IMG/VR virus record: IMGVR_UViG_3300005288_000098
Span: 1 to 37,522 of that record
Strand: one strand, 5' to 3'
Origin: a virus
Length of the DNA stretch: 37,522 nt
Shown here: piece by piece, positions 16,135 to 22,990 of the stretch
Numbering within the stretch: position 1 is the stretch's first letter
Layout: each line of letters begins with the position of its first letter
Made by a program: the position numbers and the translations under genes
Notes under the pieces: generated by a model
Databases searched by the model: none
What the model was told of the DNA's origin: nothing
The model's input: only the letters and a program-made list of their open reading frames with translations

Positions 16135-16180
16135 GTCATTTTCCTTGTTGTTGTTCAAAATAGGTCACGAAAAAAGTGGG

Positions 16181-16786
16181 TTATGGCGAGGGATCGGGGG
16201 CGGCGGCGAGCATGGCGCGGTAAGCCTCGGCGCGCGCAGAAACTTTGTCGCCATCGCGCATGTGCTGGTAGTGCGCAAGCCACGGCTTTGCAGCGGTCAC
16301 CATCGCCCGCGTCGGCTCAATCGGAACGAGTCGGTAGCCCTCGGGCACCGCAGGCGGGGGCGCGGCGGCACGCGTCCAAACTACCGCTGCGTTTAACTCA
16401 TCGCCGGCACCAATCCATCGCTCGTCTTTCACCCTTTCACGGCTCAATGTCGGGTGCACGGCTATCGCGCAACGCCCCCTGGTTGGGTGATCTATGTACT
16501 GCGCACCATAAATTGGCAGTGTTTGATCCATCGTCAGCAGGTTGTTCGCCAGATCGGCCACGGTTCGCACGGGGGTGATGTAAGCCGGCTCCTGCCCCGC
16601 TTGACGCTGGGCGCGGTCCTTGGCAACATTGTGCGCAATCAGGCGGCGAATCCATTGACCCGCTTCAAGCGGCGCAAGGTCGCCATCGAGCAGACCGGAA
16701 ATCACGCCAGCGGGTGACACAGGGCACTCGTCCACCGACATGCTGCATTCGGCATCGGTGGGCAGGGTTTCGTCTTTTTCATTCAT
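16181..16786 (-). CDS. Hypothetical phage accessory protein
   Basis: 201 residues; AAGGA eight bases before ATG 16786. Residues about 40-125 form an unrecognised domain (WIRRLIAHNVAKDRAQR...LPIYGAQYIDHPTRGRCAI). The C-terminus has VPEGYRLVPIEPTRAMVTAA ... YRAMLAAAP, a segment shared by many small phage proteins, where it appears as a mobile C-terminal module. Function unknown. Confidence 0.68.
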   Translation of the reverse strand: MNEKDETLPTDAECSMSVDECPVSPAGVISGLLDGDLAPLEAGQWIRRLIAHNVAKDRAQRQAGQEPAYITPVRTVADLANNLLTMDQTLPIYGAQYIDHPTRGRCAIAVHPTLSRERVKDERWIGAGDELNAAVVWTRAAAPPPAVPEGYRLVPIEPTRAMVTAAKPWLAHYQHMRDGDKVSARAEAYRAMLAAAPDPSP

Positions 16787-16830
16787 TTTGCTATCCTTTT
16801 TGTAGTAAACATAATCGAAGTCGATGCTTG

Positions 16831-17658
16831 TCAGGCCACGGGGTCCAGCGGCAAGGGCATCCAGCGGGTCGGCTTCTCGCTGCCCTCTTGCCAGCCGTAG
16901 CCGTCAGACCACCATTCTTCGAAGTCTTCGGGGAATTCGATGTTGTCGCGCTCTATCTCCTGATCGGTCATTGCTCCATCGGGAGTCGTCAGCTTTGCGA
17001 TGAATGGCCCGGAGTCCTCGCGCCACACCAGGACTTCCGTATGCTTTGGCGCGCTCTCGATGGGTTGCCAATCCGGCTGAACCTGGCGCAGCGCCGCCAG
17101 CTCAGCCTCCGCTTTCTCGGCCCGCGCTCGCTCATGCGCCACTGTCTGCGTGAGGGCGTCGATCTCGGTTCGGAGGCCGGCAAGCGCTGCCTGTGCGTCG
17201 GACTCAAGCACCACGGAAACGGCGCGATCACGATCACTGCCGACGATGGCCTCGCGCGAACCCTCTACTCTCGCCCATCCGCCAGGGCCGCCCAGCAGAA
17301 TCAATCCGAGTGGGCGCAGCCACCCAACGACAGGAACTCCCGCATCCCCGGCCACCTGCACCGGGGCCGCATCACCCTGGCGCAAGACCCGGTCGGCTGC
17401 GATGACTGCGCGGGCGAATACGACTGCGATGTTTTGGTCTGGGCGGCAGATGTCAATTGCAGTGCGCCATGCGCGCAGGGCGTCCTCGTCCGTCAACTCG
17501 CCCGTCGTTGCTGCGTTCCGGCTTGCAAAGTGCAAGGCGAGTGCAAGTTCAGAAGGCTTCGTCGCAATGCAGCGCGAGCATTTCCCGCAGGCGCTACCCA
17601 GTTCCCATGCGCCTTTGCAGACGGCTTCGCCCGCAGGCGTTTCAGTTTTCTTGTTCAT
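16831..17658 (-). CDS. DUF551-like accessory protein with N-terminal Cys cluster
   Basis: 275 residues from ATG 17658 (AGGA eight bases upstream; a longer frame to 17781 lacks a start signal). The N-terminal region has CGKCSRC, a possible metal site. Then follow a helical domain (ELALALHFASRNAA...), a Gly-rich segment (GLILLGGPGGWARVEGSR), a coiled coil (LRTEIDALTQTVAHERARAE) and a C-terminal DUF551-type module (DWQPIESAPKHTEVLVWRED ... PTRWMPLP). That module is closely similar to the one at 13474-14010, which points to shuffling or duplication within this operon. Confidence 0.72.
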   Translation of the reverse strand: MNKKTETPAGEAVCKGAWELGSACGKCSRCIATKPSELALALHFASRNAATTGELTDEDALRAWRTAIDICRPDQNIAVVFARAVIAADRVLRQGDAAPVQVAGDAGVPVVGWLRPLGLILLGGPGGWARVEGSREAIVGSDRDRAVSVVLESDAQAALAGLRTEIDALTQTVAHERARAEKAEAELAALRQVQPDWQPIESAPKHTEVLVWREDSGPFIAKLTTPDGAMTDQEIERDNIEFPEDFEEWWSDGYGWQEGSEKPTRWMPLPLDPVA

Positions 17659-17675
17659 CTTGTTTTCCTTTTTTG

Positions 17676-17918
17676 TCAGTGCAGTTCTTCCAGCTTTTTC
17701 GGAAACTGTGGCCCGTTGATGCGTATGAATGCAGCCGTTCCCTCCAGGCGCTGCGCTGCGATTTCCCGGCCTTCCGTGCAAGCCATCAGGACGCCGGTCA
17801 CGCTGACCAGCTTCATCAGGGCGTTGCCAATATCGTCCCGGCTCTGCATGGCGCAGGCGTTGAGGTAGTCCTGTACGGCTTTTTTGGCCAATGCTTCGGC
17901 CTGTGCTGGTGTTGTCAT
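17676..17918 (-). CDS. Small hypothetical helical protein
   Basis: 80 residues; AAGGA six bases before ATG 17918. A helical N-terminus (AQAEALAKKAVQDYLNACAM) is followed by DDIGNALMKLVSVTGVLMAC and a charged end (AAFIRINGPQFPKKLEEL). No motif is recognised. Lies in the leftward accessory operon with a 17-base gap to the DUF551-like gene. Confidence 0.62.
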   Translation of the reverse strand: MTTPAQAEALAKKAVQDYLNACAMQSRDDIGNALMKLVSVTGVLMACTEGREIAAQRLEGTAAFIRINGPQFPKKLEELH

Positions 17919-17989
17919 TTCAATCCTTCACTATGGTTTTGATAGCTGCCTGTGCCCATGGTCATTGCGCAAACGTGGTTTTGTTGATT

Positions 17990-18841
17990 TCAAGCCATTG
18001 CCCCGACCGTCATCGAAAAGCCCGGCTGACCGATCCGACGCACTGGCATGTCGGGCACCTCATAGCGCCCCAATCCCATCATCCGGCTGCTGTAGCGCGT
18101 CTGCGCCGTATGGACAATCTCGGCATTGGCATGGGGCGCCGGCTGCACCTTGGGCTTGCCAGCAGCGCTGCGCAAAAAGTGAATCTCGGCATAGCTCAGC
18201 CTTTCGGGCTTGGCCAACCGGGGTTTCGAAGCCTTCAGCATCTTGACGGCCTTGGGCGCAGCCACCTTGGGCGCCTTGGTGCGCTTCGGCTTGACCGCCC
18301 TGGGCTTGTGCGGCGCGACATGGGGTGGAGTGGCCGACTTCCATGCCGCGGCATCGGCCTGGCGCGCAAAGAATCGGGGTTCGTGCCCCTGGACCTTTGC
18401 GCGAAACAAGTCGCCGGCCGCCTGCAGGCGCTGCACGCATTTCGAGAATGCACCATCGCAGGCTTCCAAGTGCGCGCAGTCCGTGCGCGTGGCGCCGGAC
18501 GGTGCGGCAGCCAGAGCCACGACCAGCCGGCGCAGCGGGCCGGATCGCGGGACGGGCGGGCTGCCTTTAGCTTTATCCGGCTTTCGGATGCGCTTTCCCT
18601 TGAGTGCGGTCAGCCTGGCCTTCAGTGTGTCGGCCTGCGCCTGCGTGCGGACAAACCGCAGAAAGTGGCCGGGCACCTTGACGCGCACCAGCTCGCCCGT
18701 CTGGATCATGCGGGTGGTCTGCTGCGACGAGTAGTCGGCGCCTGGCAGGCCGTGGGAGTCGGCCACGCTGTAACCGTCGGGCGTGTTTGAAAGCTTGCGT
18801 ATCAGCTGGCGTATGGCGATGTGGTTGGGGCTTGGGGCCAT
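17990..18841 (-). CDS. Protein with two winged-helix-like repeats, possible DNA-binding factor
   Basis: 283 residues; GAGGA precedes ATG 18841. Two related units are visible: about 37-80 (TGELVRVKVPGHFLRFV at 48-64) and about 131-172 (AGDLFRAKVQGHEPRFF at 142-158). Each is preceded by a helix, as in a winged helix with its beta wing. A Lys/Ala/Pro-rich basic linker (about 175-210) could contact nucleic acid. The C-terminus (YSSRMMGLGRYEVPDMPVRR) is a separate motif. No family is recognised; a DNA-binding role is inferred from architecture. Confidence 0.68.
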   Translation of the reverse strand: MAPSPNHIAIRQLIRKLSNTPDGYSVADSHGLPGADYSSQQTTRMIQTGELVRVKVPGHFLRFVRTQAQADTLKARLTALKGKRIRKPDKAKGSPPVPRSGPLRRLVVALAAAPSGATRTDCAHLEACDGAFSKCVQRLQAAGDLFRAKVQGHEPRFFARQADAAAWKSATPPHVAPHKPRAVKPKRTKAPKVAAPKAVKMLKASKPRLAKPERLSYAEIHFLRSAAGKPKVQPAPHANAEIVHTAQTRYSSRMMGLGRYEVPDMPVRRIGQPGFSMTVGAMA

Positions 18842-18856
18842 GATTTCCTCGAAATG

Positions 18857-18879
18857 TAAAAAGCGCCTTGTGGGCGCTT
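18857..18879 (-). terminator. Leftward intrinsic terminator
   Basis: Minus-strand stem AAGCGCC/GGCGCTT with loop CACAA, followed by TTTAC. It lies between the DEDDy exonuclease stop and the next leftward gene, inside the operon. Confidence 0.65.
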
Positions 18880-18883
18880 GGGG

Positions 18884-19684
18884 TTAGAAGTCCAGATCGG
18901 CAAGCTCTGGCTGAGCCGCTGGCGCCGTTTGAAATGTCAGCCGGCGATGCGCGGCACGGGTGGCTTCAACGTCCCGCGCGCAGTAGGCGGCAACATCGGC
19001 GATGCGGCCGGCCTTGACCTCATCCCATACCTGGGCGCCAGTGATGCCGGTCTTTGGTGTTGGGATGGATAACGCCTTGCAGAGCTTGTCCAGGGTGATG
19101 CGGCTCCCGATTCCCGACCACTGAACCATCGTGTCAAACACCTTTTCGCCCTCCCATGGTTTGGCCTGGGCTGCGCTGGCAATGATGGGGTGCGGGCGAA
19201 GGCCGTTGACAATCGAGCGCTGCACCATGAAGCGCAGGTCAAAGTTGGCGACGTTGTGGCCGATTACGGTGATGCCGCGTTCTTGATTTGCAGGAATCAT
19301 GGCGGCCAAGTCGCAGTAAAAAGCTGCCAGCAACCCTCGTTCGGTAGCGGGCAAGTCCCATTCGGTAGCCCAGACCGTGCGCGGCGCGCCGCCATCCAGC
19401 GCGAAGCCAATAACGGCGATTTGCCCGAATGCGCCATCAAGCCCGGTCTTTCGGTAACTCGCCTCCACATCGGCGGCATACGCATCAGTTATCGCTCTGG
19501 CCTGCTTTGGGCCTTCAGTTGCAAGCCACTCGGCAATGGTTTCCTCTTTTTTGTAGTTGCCTGGCGGCTTGATGGCGGCCATTGCATCATCAAGGGCGGC
19601 TTGTTTGCTTTCGCGGATTTCTTCCAGCACATCAGGGCGCTGCGCAGGGATCGTTTCGATATCAAGATAGAGGTAGCGGTTCAT
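18884..19684 (-). CDS. DEDDy 3'-5' exonuclease (PolB-related family)
   Basis: 266 residues from ATG 19684 (GGAAG upstream; a longer frame to 19993 runs into the neighbouring gene and was rejected). All exonuclease motifs are present: Exo I DIET with D8 and E10, Exo II GHNVANFD with D149, and Exo III YCARD with Y234 and D238, which places it in the DEDDy group of predicted 3'-5' exonucleases related to PolB. It adjoins the RecA-fold ATPase gene and may process DNA ends for recombination or repair. A proofreading role is unlikely because no phage polymerase is seen. Confidence 0.88.
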   Translation of the reverse strand: MNRYLYLDIETIPAQRPDVLEEIRESKQAALDDAMAAIKPPGNYKKEETIAEWLATEGPKQARAITDAYAADVEASYRKTGLDGAFGQIAVIGFALDGGAPRTVWATEWDLPATERGLLAAFYCDLAAMIPANQERGITVIGHNVANFDLRFMVQRSIVNGLRPHPIIASAAQAKPWEGEKVFDTMVQWSGIGSRITLDKLCKALSIPTPKTGITGAQVWDEVKAGRIADVAAYCARDVEATRAAHRRLTFQTAPAAQPELADLDF

Positions 19685-19697
19685 TTCGTTCTTCCAT

Positions 19698-19720
19698 GAA
19701 AAAACCCGCGCTCGGCGGGC
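19698..19720 (-). terminator. Leftward intrinsic terminator
   Basis: Minus-strand stem CCCGC/GCGGG (19719-19715 with 19709-19705) with loop CGAGC, followed by six T residues. It separates the ATPase gene from the exonuclease gene. Confidence 0.7.
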
Positions 19721-19727
19721 TTGGGGT

Positions 19728-20600
19728 TTATTGGTCGGCGTTTGTTTGCTCGGGCTCGGGGGCCGGCGTAAGCTCCGCCAGCTTTGCGTTGTATGCAGCC
19801 TTGACCAGCGGCCTCTCATTCTCTGCCGCCATCTTCCATCCGGCCGCGAAGTGGTTGCGCAAGTCCTCCAGCGTGGCGGCCGCGTCAATGGCTGCAATGA
19901 AGGTCTTGTACGTTGGCACCTCGATGCCTGTATCCAGCCACTTATAGAGCTCGTCGCCGGTTTGCTCGCTGATCTTGAAGAACCGACCATCAAACAAGCT
20001 GGTCCGGTCCTTGCTGGCGCTGGCGATGTGGTTCATGTCCACGTCCAGCATGACCGTGAATTCGTATTCCATGCCTTCGCGCTGCACCGGGGCCATGCCG
20101 ACCTTCTTGGGTTGCTGCTTGCCCTTGTCATTCGTTTCGAGCACGTATTCCTGCTTGGCGCGCATCGTGGCGATGATGTGGCAGCGGCTTTTCAGCATCG
20201 AGTCAACCAATGCGTTGTGCTCTGGCGTGATGGTCCGCCAGGCCGCGAAGCTGTTGGTGCCACGGTCCGCCATCTTGCCTTGTTTGTCCAGCAAGCCCCC
20301 ATCACCTGACCACGCATGAGACAGCGAATCAATGATGATGGTCGTGTAGCCCGCATCCTCGAATGCCTTGATGGCCTGCGTGTATTTGGTCACCGTGTAG
20401 GGCGCCTCGATGCCGATGATGTCGTAATCGCCCAGGTGGGCATAAAGGTCTCCGGAGCCGTGCTCCGTGTCGATCAGCCCAACCTTGCCGCCCAGCCCAA
20501 AGGCCAGCAGGAGGGCGCTGTAGGTCTTGCCGGCGCCGCTGGGTGCTGCGATGCCAAGACGCAGCTTGGCTTTTTTGCGTTCTGCTTTTCTGATTTGCAT
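19728..20600 (-). CDS. RecA-fold AAA ATPase, Sak4-like recombination protein
   Basis: 290 residues; GGAG precedes ATG 20600. Walker A is GIAAPSGAGKT (16-26) and Walker B is TTIIIDSLSHAW (86-97), with LIDTEHGSGDLYAH between them. This matches the phage AAA ATPase family that includes Sak4-type single-strand annealing/recombination proteins. The C-terminal acidic tail (LAELTPAPEPEQTN) is of the type that contacts partners such as SSB. With the neighbouring exonuclease it may form a phage recombination pair. The ATPase assignment is firm; Sak4 function is inference. Confidence 0.85.
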   Translation of the reverse strand: MQIRKAERKKAKLRLGIAAPSGAGKTYSALLLAFGLGGKVGLIDTEHGSGDLYAHLGDYDIIGIEAPYTVTKYTQAIKAFEDAGYTTIIIDSLSHAWSGDGGLLDKQGKMADRGTNSFAAWRTITPEHNALVDSMLKSRCHIIATMRAKQEYVLETNDKGKQQPKKVGMAPVQREGMEYEFTVMLDVDMNHIASASKDRTSLFDGRFFKISEQTGDELYKWLDTGIEVPTYKTFIAAIDAAATLEDLRNHFAAGWKMAAENERPLVKAAYNAKLAELTPAPEPEQTNADQ

Positions 20601-20617
20601 GACGATCTCCGGTGAAG

Positions 20618-20734
20618 TTAAAAGGGTTGTGGCTCGCGCGCATAAGCCAGCGCACCCAGGCGAGCCAGGCGAAGCGACAGGCCGGCACGCAGGCCGCGCG
20701 CGAACTCGAAGCGGAAAAGTTGGTAGCGAAACAT
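20618..20734 (-). CDS. 38-residue Arg/Leu-rich mini-protein
   Basis: ATG 20734 is preceded by a near-perfect ribosome site, AAAGGAG with six bases spacing. The peptide starts MFRYQLFRFEFARGLRAG and continues with an amphipathic helix rich in Arg and Leu (LSLRLARLGALAYARE), ending QPF. It fills the gap between the ATPase gene and an upstream terminator. No family is recognised. A basic amphipathic helix could bind membrane, RNA or a host protein. Confidence 0.62.
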   Translation of the reverse strand: MFRYQLFRFEFARGLRAGLSLRLARLGALAYAREPQPF

Positions 20735-20762
20735 CGTTTCTCCTTTGGGTTGGTCTAAAAAA

Positions 20763-20786
20763 TCAAAAAAGCCGAATAACCGGCTT
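20763..20786 (-). terminator. Leftward intrinsic terminator
   Basis: Minus-strand stem AAGCCG/CGGCTT with loop GTTATT, followed by TTTTGATT. It lies between the 72-residue gene and the mini-protein gene. Confidence 0.7.
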
Positions 20787-20800
20787 GCTTCATTTCTCAG

Positions 20801-21019
20801 TTATGTCTCAAACAGGCGCCGCAATTCATCGCTTGCCGTCTTGCTGTTGTTCAGTGGGTGGTCATCACTCCATTCGCCAATGTCTCGCACATCAACCGCC
20901 ATCACATTCGGCGAAATACAGCGGTTCGGGTATCGGGCGTGTTCAATCGCATCCCTCACGCCGCCAGCCCCCAGCTCATCGAAATCAATTACCGTTACTA
21001 CCAGCCTCATTACTTGCAT
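20801..21019 (-). CDS. Small hypothetical protein
   Basis: 72 residues from ATG 21019 with GAGGA upstream; a second ATG three codons later is possible. The sequence MQVMRLVVTVIDFDELGAGG, then DAIEHARYPNRCISPNVMAV and DVRDIGEWSDDHPL, suggests a small alpha/beta fold with a leading strand. Similar short proteins occur in many phage early regions without known function. Confidence 0.65.
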   Translation of the reverse strand: MQVMRLVVTVIDFDELGAGGVRDAIEHARYPNRCISPNVMAVDVRDIGEWSDDHPLNNSKTASDELRRLFET

Positions 21020-21033
21020 AGATTCCTCTTTTG

Positions 21034-21264
21034 TTAAAACCAGCGCGGCGCGTAAAGCACGATGGCCCGCGCCGCAAGAATCGCTAGGGCCGTGATGCCG
21101 ATGGCAGTGACGCCGATGAACAGGTGGTCGCGCCAGTCCAGCGGCTTGCACTCGTCGTCAATCACCGGCAGCGCAGGCCGGGGCAGGGCTTTGACACTCT
21201 CGCCGGTCTGGTGCGGGAAAACCGGTTCCGTCTCGGTGTAGAAGGTGGTCATGGGGCAGTTCAT
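21034..21264 (-). CDS. Small single-pass membrane protein
   Basis: 76 residues from ATG 21264 (ATGA overlap; AAAGG upstream). A polar N-terminal half (NCPMTTFYTETEPVFPHQTG) is followed by one transmembrane helix (LFIGVTAIGITALAILAARA) near the C-terminus. It belongs to a coupled set of three tiny membrane proteins (21034-21520), which could act at the envelope, for example in superinfection exclusion. That role is speculative. Confidence 0.65.
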   Translation of the reverse strand: MNCPMTTFYTETEPVFPHQTGESVKALPRPALPVIDDECKPLDWRDHLFIGVTAIGITALAILAARAIVLYAPRWF

Positions 21265-21440
21265 GGCTGGCCTTTCGATAGCAGGATTCCGGCCCAGGCA
21301 GCAAAGCCAAGCCACAGAATGAGGTTGATGACGATTCCTGATTTGGTCCGCGCTGGCCATACGCCAGTCAGCAGATAGCCGACCGATCCACCGGCCTCAA
21401 AAACCCCAAGGATTAGCATGACCCACAGAAAGATGCTCAT
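21261..21440 (-). CDS. Small two-pass membrane protein
   Basis: 59 residues from ATG 21440, which overlaps the upstream stop (ATGA); a GTG three codons earlier would give 62. Two hydrophobic segments (SIFLWVMLILGVFEAGGSVG and IVINLILWLGFAAWAGILL) flank a short loop (TGVWPARTKSG). No family is recognised. Its stop overlaps the next membrane protein gene. Confidence 0.65.
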   Translation of the reverse strand: MSIFLWVMLILGVFEAGGSVGYLLTGVWPARTKSGIVINLILWLGFAAWAGILLSKGQP

Positions 21441-21520
21441 GACAGCCACCAGCTAAACAGCGATGCGGTCATGCCCAGGCCGATGGCGACGGCCAGGGCG
21501 GTGTCTTTGAGGGTGTTCAT
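21437..21520 (-). CDS. 27-residue membrane peptide
   Basis: ATG 21520 has AAGGA six bases upstream and overlaps the upstream stop (ATGA); its own stop overlaps the downstream start (ATGA). The peptide is MNTLKDTALAVAIGLGMTAS followed by LFSWWLS, a single hydrophobic helix with a Lys near the N-terminus. Double coupling and a good ribosome site support translation despite its size. Confidence 0.6.
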   Translation of the reverse strand: MNTLKDTALAVAIGLGMTASLFSWWLS

Positions 21521-21714
21521 GCGATTTCCTTTTGGTTAACTTCCGTGACGCCATCGCCAATCACCCGGCTGACGCAATCCTTGTGAACGCGGTGTTCGGT
21601 GCCGCCGCCGTCGCGCACCAGGGAGAAACAAAAACCGCCTCCTTTTTTGTAAGTGAGGCGGTTCAGGCAGTGCCAGCAACGCGGGTTGCCGTTTGCAATG
21701 GCTTTAGGCGTCAT
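21517..21714 (-). CDS. Small putative zinc-binding protein
   Basis: 65 residues from ATG 21714 with AAGGAG upstream, overlapping stops on both sides. CWHCLNRL near residue 13 and HRVHKDC near residue 45 give a CxxC...HxxxxxC-type arrangement likely to bind zinc. The core YKKGGGFCFSLVRDGGG is strand-rich. Small zinc ribbons of this kind are common in phage early operons; partner unknown. Confidence 0.68.
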   Translation of the reverse strand: MTPKAIANGNPRCWHCLNRLTYKKGGGFCFSLVRDGGGTEHRVHKDCVSRVIGDGVTEVNQKEIA

Positions 21715-22013
21715 GTGGTCGCTCCTTGTTTTGCGAGTGCTGAGCGGCATTGCCGGATTACTCTGTCGTAATCAATGCGCTCCTCATCGAGGCTTCGCGT
21801 CTGGTTTTGATATTCCTCATCACACTTAATAACTTCTTTCAGCGCCGCCACCAGCTCAGCATTCAGTGCATGAAGGCGGCGCAGCTCGTCGGCAGTAGTG
21901 CGCGGGCACTCGCCGCACGTTGCAGGGTGCGAGCCGATACCGCCGTGGGCTTTGCAACACTCATTGCTGTCCAACAGCATCGCAATCCGCAGGGCTTTTG
22001 GCTGCGCGCTCAC
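21711..22013 (-). CDS. Hypothetical Cys-containing helical protein
   Basis: 100 residues from GTG 22013 (GTGA overlap with the upstream stop). An N-terminal region with several cysteines and histidines (CCKAHGGIGSHPATCGEC) may bind metal. A long helix follows (TADELRRLHALNAELVAALK) and a charged C-terminus. No family is recognised. Coupled on both sides. Confidence 0.62.
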   Translation of the reverse strand: MSAQPKALRIAMLLDSNECCKAHGGIGSHPATCGECPRTTADELRRLHALNAELVAALKEVIKCDEEYQNQTRSLDEERIDYDRVIRQCRSALAKQGATT

Positions 22014-22387
22014 GATGCCCACCCGCCAAACTGCGCAGCCACATCGTTCTGCTGCAGCTGCAGCGCCCGGCGCTCATGCACCCGGTGCGCCTTGCCCACC
22101 TTGTCGTTCGCATTGCGCAGGTCGGCGGCGTTCGCTTCAGCCGCCGTCATTTCGCTGGCCAGCAAGGCATTCGCAGCCAGGTAAACCGGCCGGGCCTTGC
22201 TTTGGCTTTGCTCGTCCAGGTAGCGGTAAACCGCTGCGAAGTTGATCAGGGCCGTGATCAGGTCGGGCGCTGCCGGGGCGGGCGTCGCGGCTTGCATCTG
22301 GCTCGGCTTCTTGCCCAGCACGGCCGCCCAGCGGTCGCGCTCGTCTGCTGTGGCGGCAAGCGCCTGGTGTGCGGAAAAATCGCTCAT
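22010..22387 (-). CDS. Hypothetical helical protein
   Basis: 125 residues; AAGGAG precedes ATG 22387. Ala/Gln/Asp-rich and probably all-helical (DERDRWAAVLGKKPSQMQAA, PDLITALINFAAVYRYLDEQ, LASEMTAAEANAADLRNAND). No motif is recognised. It follows a GC hairpin at 22421-22439 and is coupled to the downstream gene by GTGA. Confidence 0.65.
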   Translation of the reverse strand: MSDFSAHQALAATADERDRWAAVLGKKPSQMQAATPAPAAPDLITALINFAAVYRYLDEQSQSKARPVYLAANALLASEMTAAEANAADLRNANDKVGKAHRVHERRALQLQQNDVAAQFGGWAS

Positions 22388-22420
22388 GATTTGCTCCTTT
22401 TGTTGATCTGAAAATGAATC

Positions 22421-22439
22421 AGCCGCTGGTCAGGCGGCT
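22421..22439 (-). terminator. Intercistronic hairpin (T-poor)
   Basis: Minus-strand stem AGCCGC/GCGGCT with a 7-base loop, followed by GATTCATTTTC rather than a T-run. It resembles the other intercistronic hairpins in shape but would terminate poorly. Confidence 0.35.
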
Positions 22440-22445
22440 GGGGGG

Positions 22446-22808
22446 TTAGGTGGCGACAATGTCTGCCGCTCGTTCGCTGGTCATCGCAAGCGCCTGGCAG
22501 TAATTCAGAGACCACTTCTCGGGGTGCGAAAGGCTCTCAACCAAAGGGGCTAGCTTGGCGCTTTTGATAGTCGTTTGACTGGCCTTGTTTTTGACAATTG
22601 CCATCATCCTTATGTATGCACGAGTGCGAGTGACGCCCCAGGCCTGGAACTCTGGTGGCATCTTTTTGCACAGCGCCTCGGCCCGCTCCTTCAGATCAGC
22701 CAGCTTGAGTGATTCGCGGGTCTTGGCATCAATGCGCGCCTGCCTCCTTGCGGCTCGTTCGGCTTTGAGTGCTGCGGTCTTGCTGATAACAGGGGGGGGT
22801 GCGGTCAT
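22446..22808 (-). CDS. Hypothetical basic helical protein
   Basis: 120 residues; GGAG seven bases before ATG 22808. The N-terminal half is Arg/Lys/Ala-rich (KTAALKAERAARRQARIDAK) and likely a long basic helix. The C-terminal half (QAWGVTRTRAYIRMMAIVKN ... WSLNYCQALAMTSERAADIV) looks like a helical bundle. Possibly nucleic-acid binding; no family is recognised. A strong terminator lies just upstream, so expression may need read-through. Confidence 0.65.
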   Translation of the reverse strand: MTAPPPVISKTAALKAERAARRQARIDAKTRESLKLADLKERAEALCKKMPPEFQAWGVTRTRAYIRMMAIVKNKASQTTIKSAKLAPLVESLSHPEKWSLNYCQALAMTSERAADIVAT

Positions 22809-22821
22809 CGCCTACTCCAAT

Positions 22822-22844
22822 AAAAAAGCCGCAACGAATGCGGC
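22822..22844 (-). terminator. Leftward intrinsic terminator
   Basis: Minus-strand stem GCCGCA/TGCGGC with loop TTCGT, followed by six T residues. It lies inside the leftward operon, just before the ribosome site of the 120-residue gene. Confidence 0.75.
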
Positions 22845-22883
22845 GGTGGTTGATCTACTTGATGAAGCGCACTTGCCTCTCAA

Positions 22884-22984
22884 TCACCTCTCAGCAGGGC
22901 TATTTACTGGCGGTGCGCTTGACGAAGCAGCCCGGCGATCAGACCGGGCGGTGGTTGCAGGGGTGGTGGTTATTTCATGCGGGC
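22884..22984 (-). pseudogene. Strong ribosome site followed by a two-codon ORF; possible frameshifted small gene
   Basis: On the minus strand AAAAGGAG is followed five bases later by ATG AAA TAA (22978-22970). Another frame is open from 22976 to 22884 for about 30 codons (TTTPATTARSDRRAASSSAP...). One inserted base after the second codon would join the good start to this frame. Either a small gene has been broken by an indel, or the site is a leftover or regulatory start-stop element. The remaining bases to the terminator hold no convincing gene. Confidence 0.35.
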
Positions 22985-22990
22985 TCCTTT

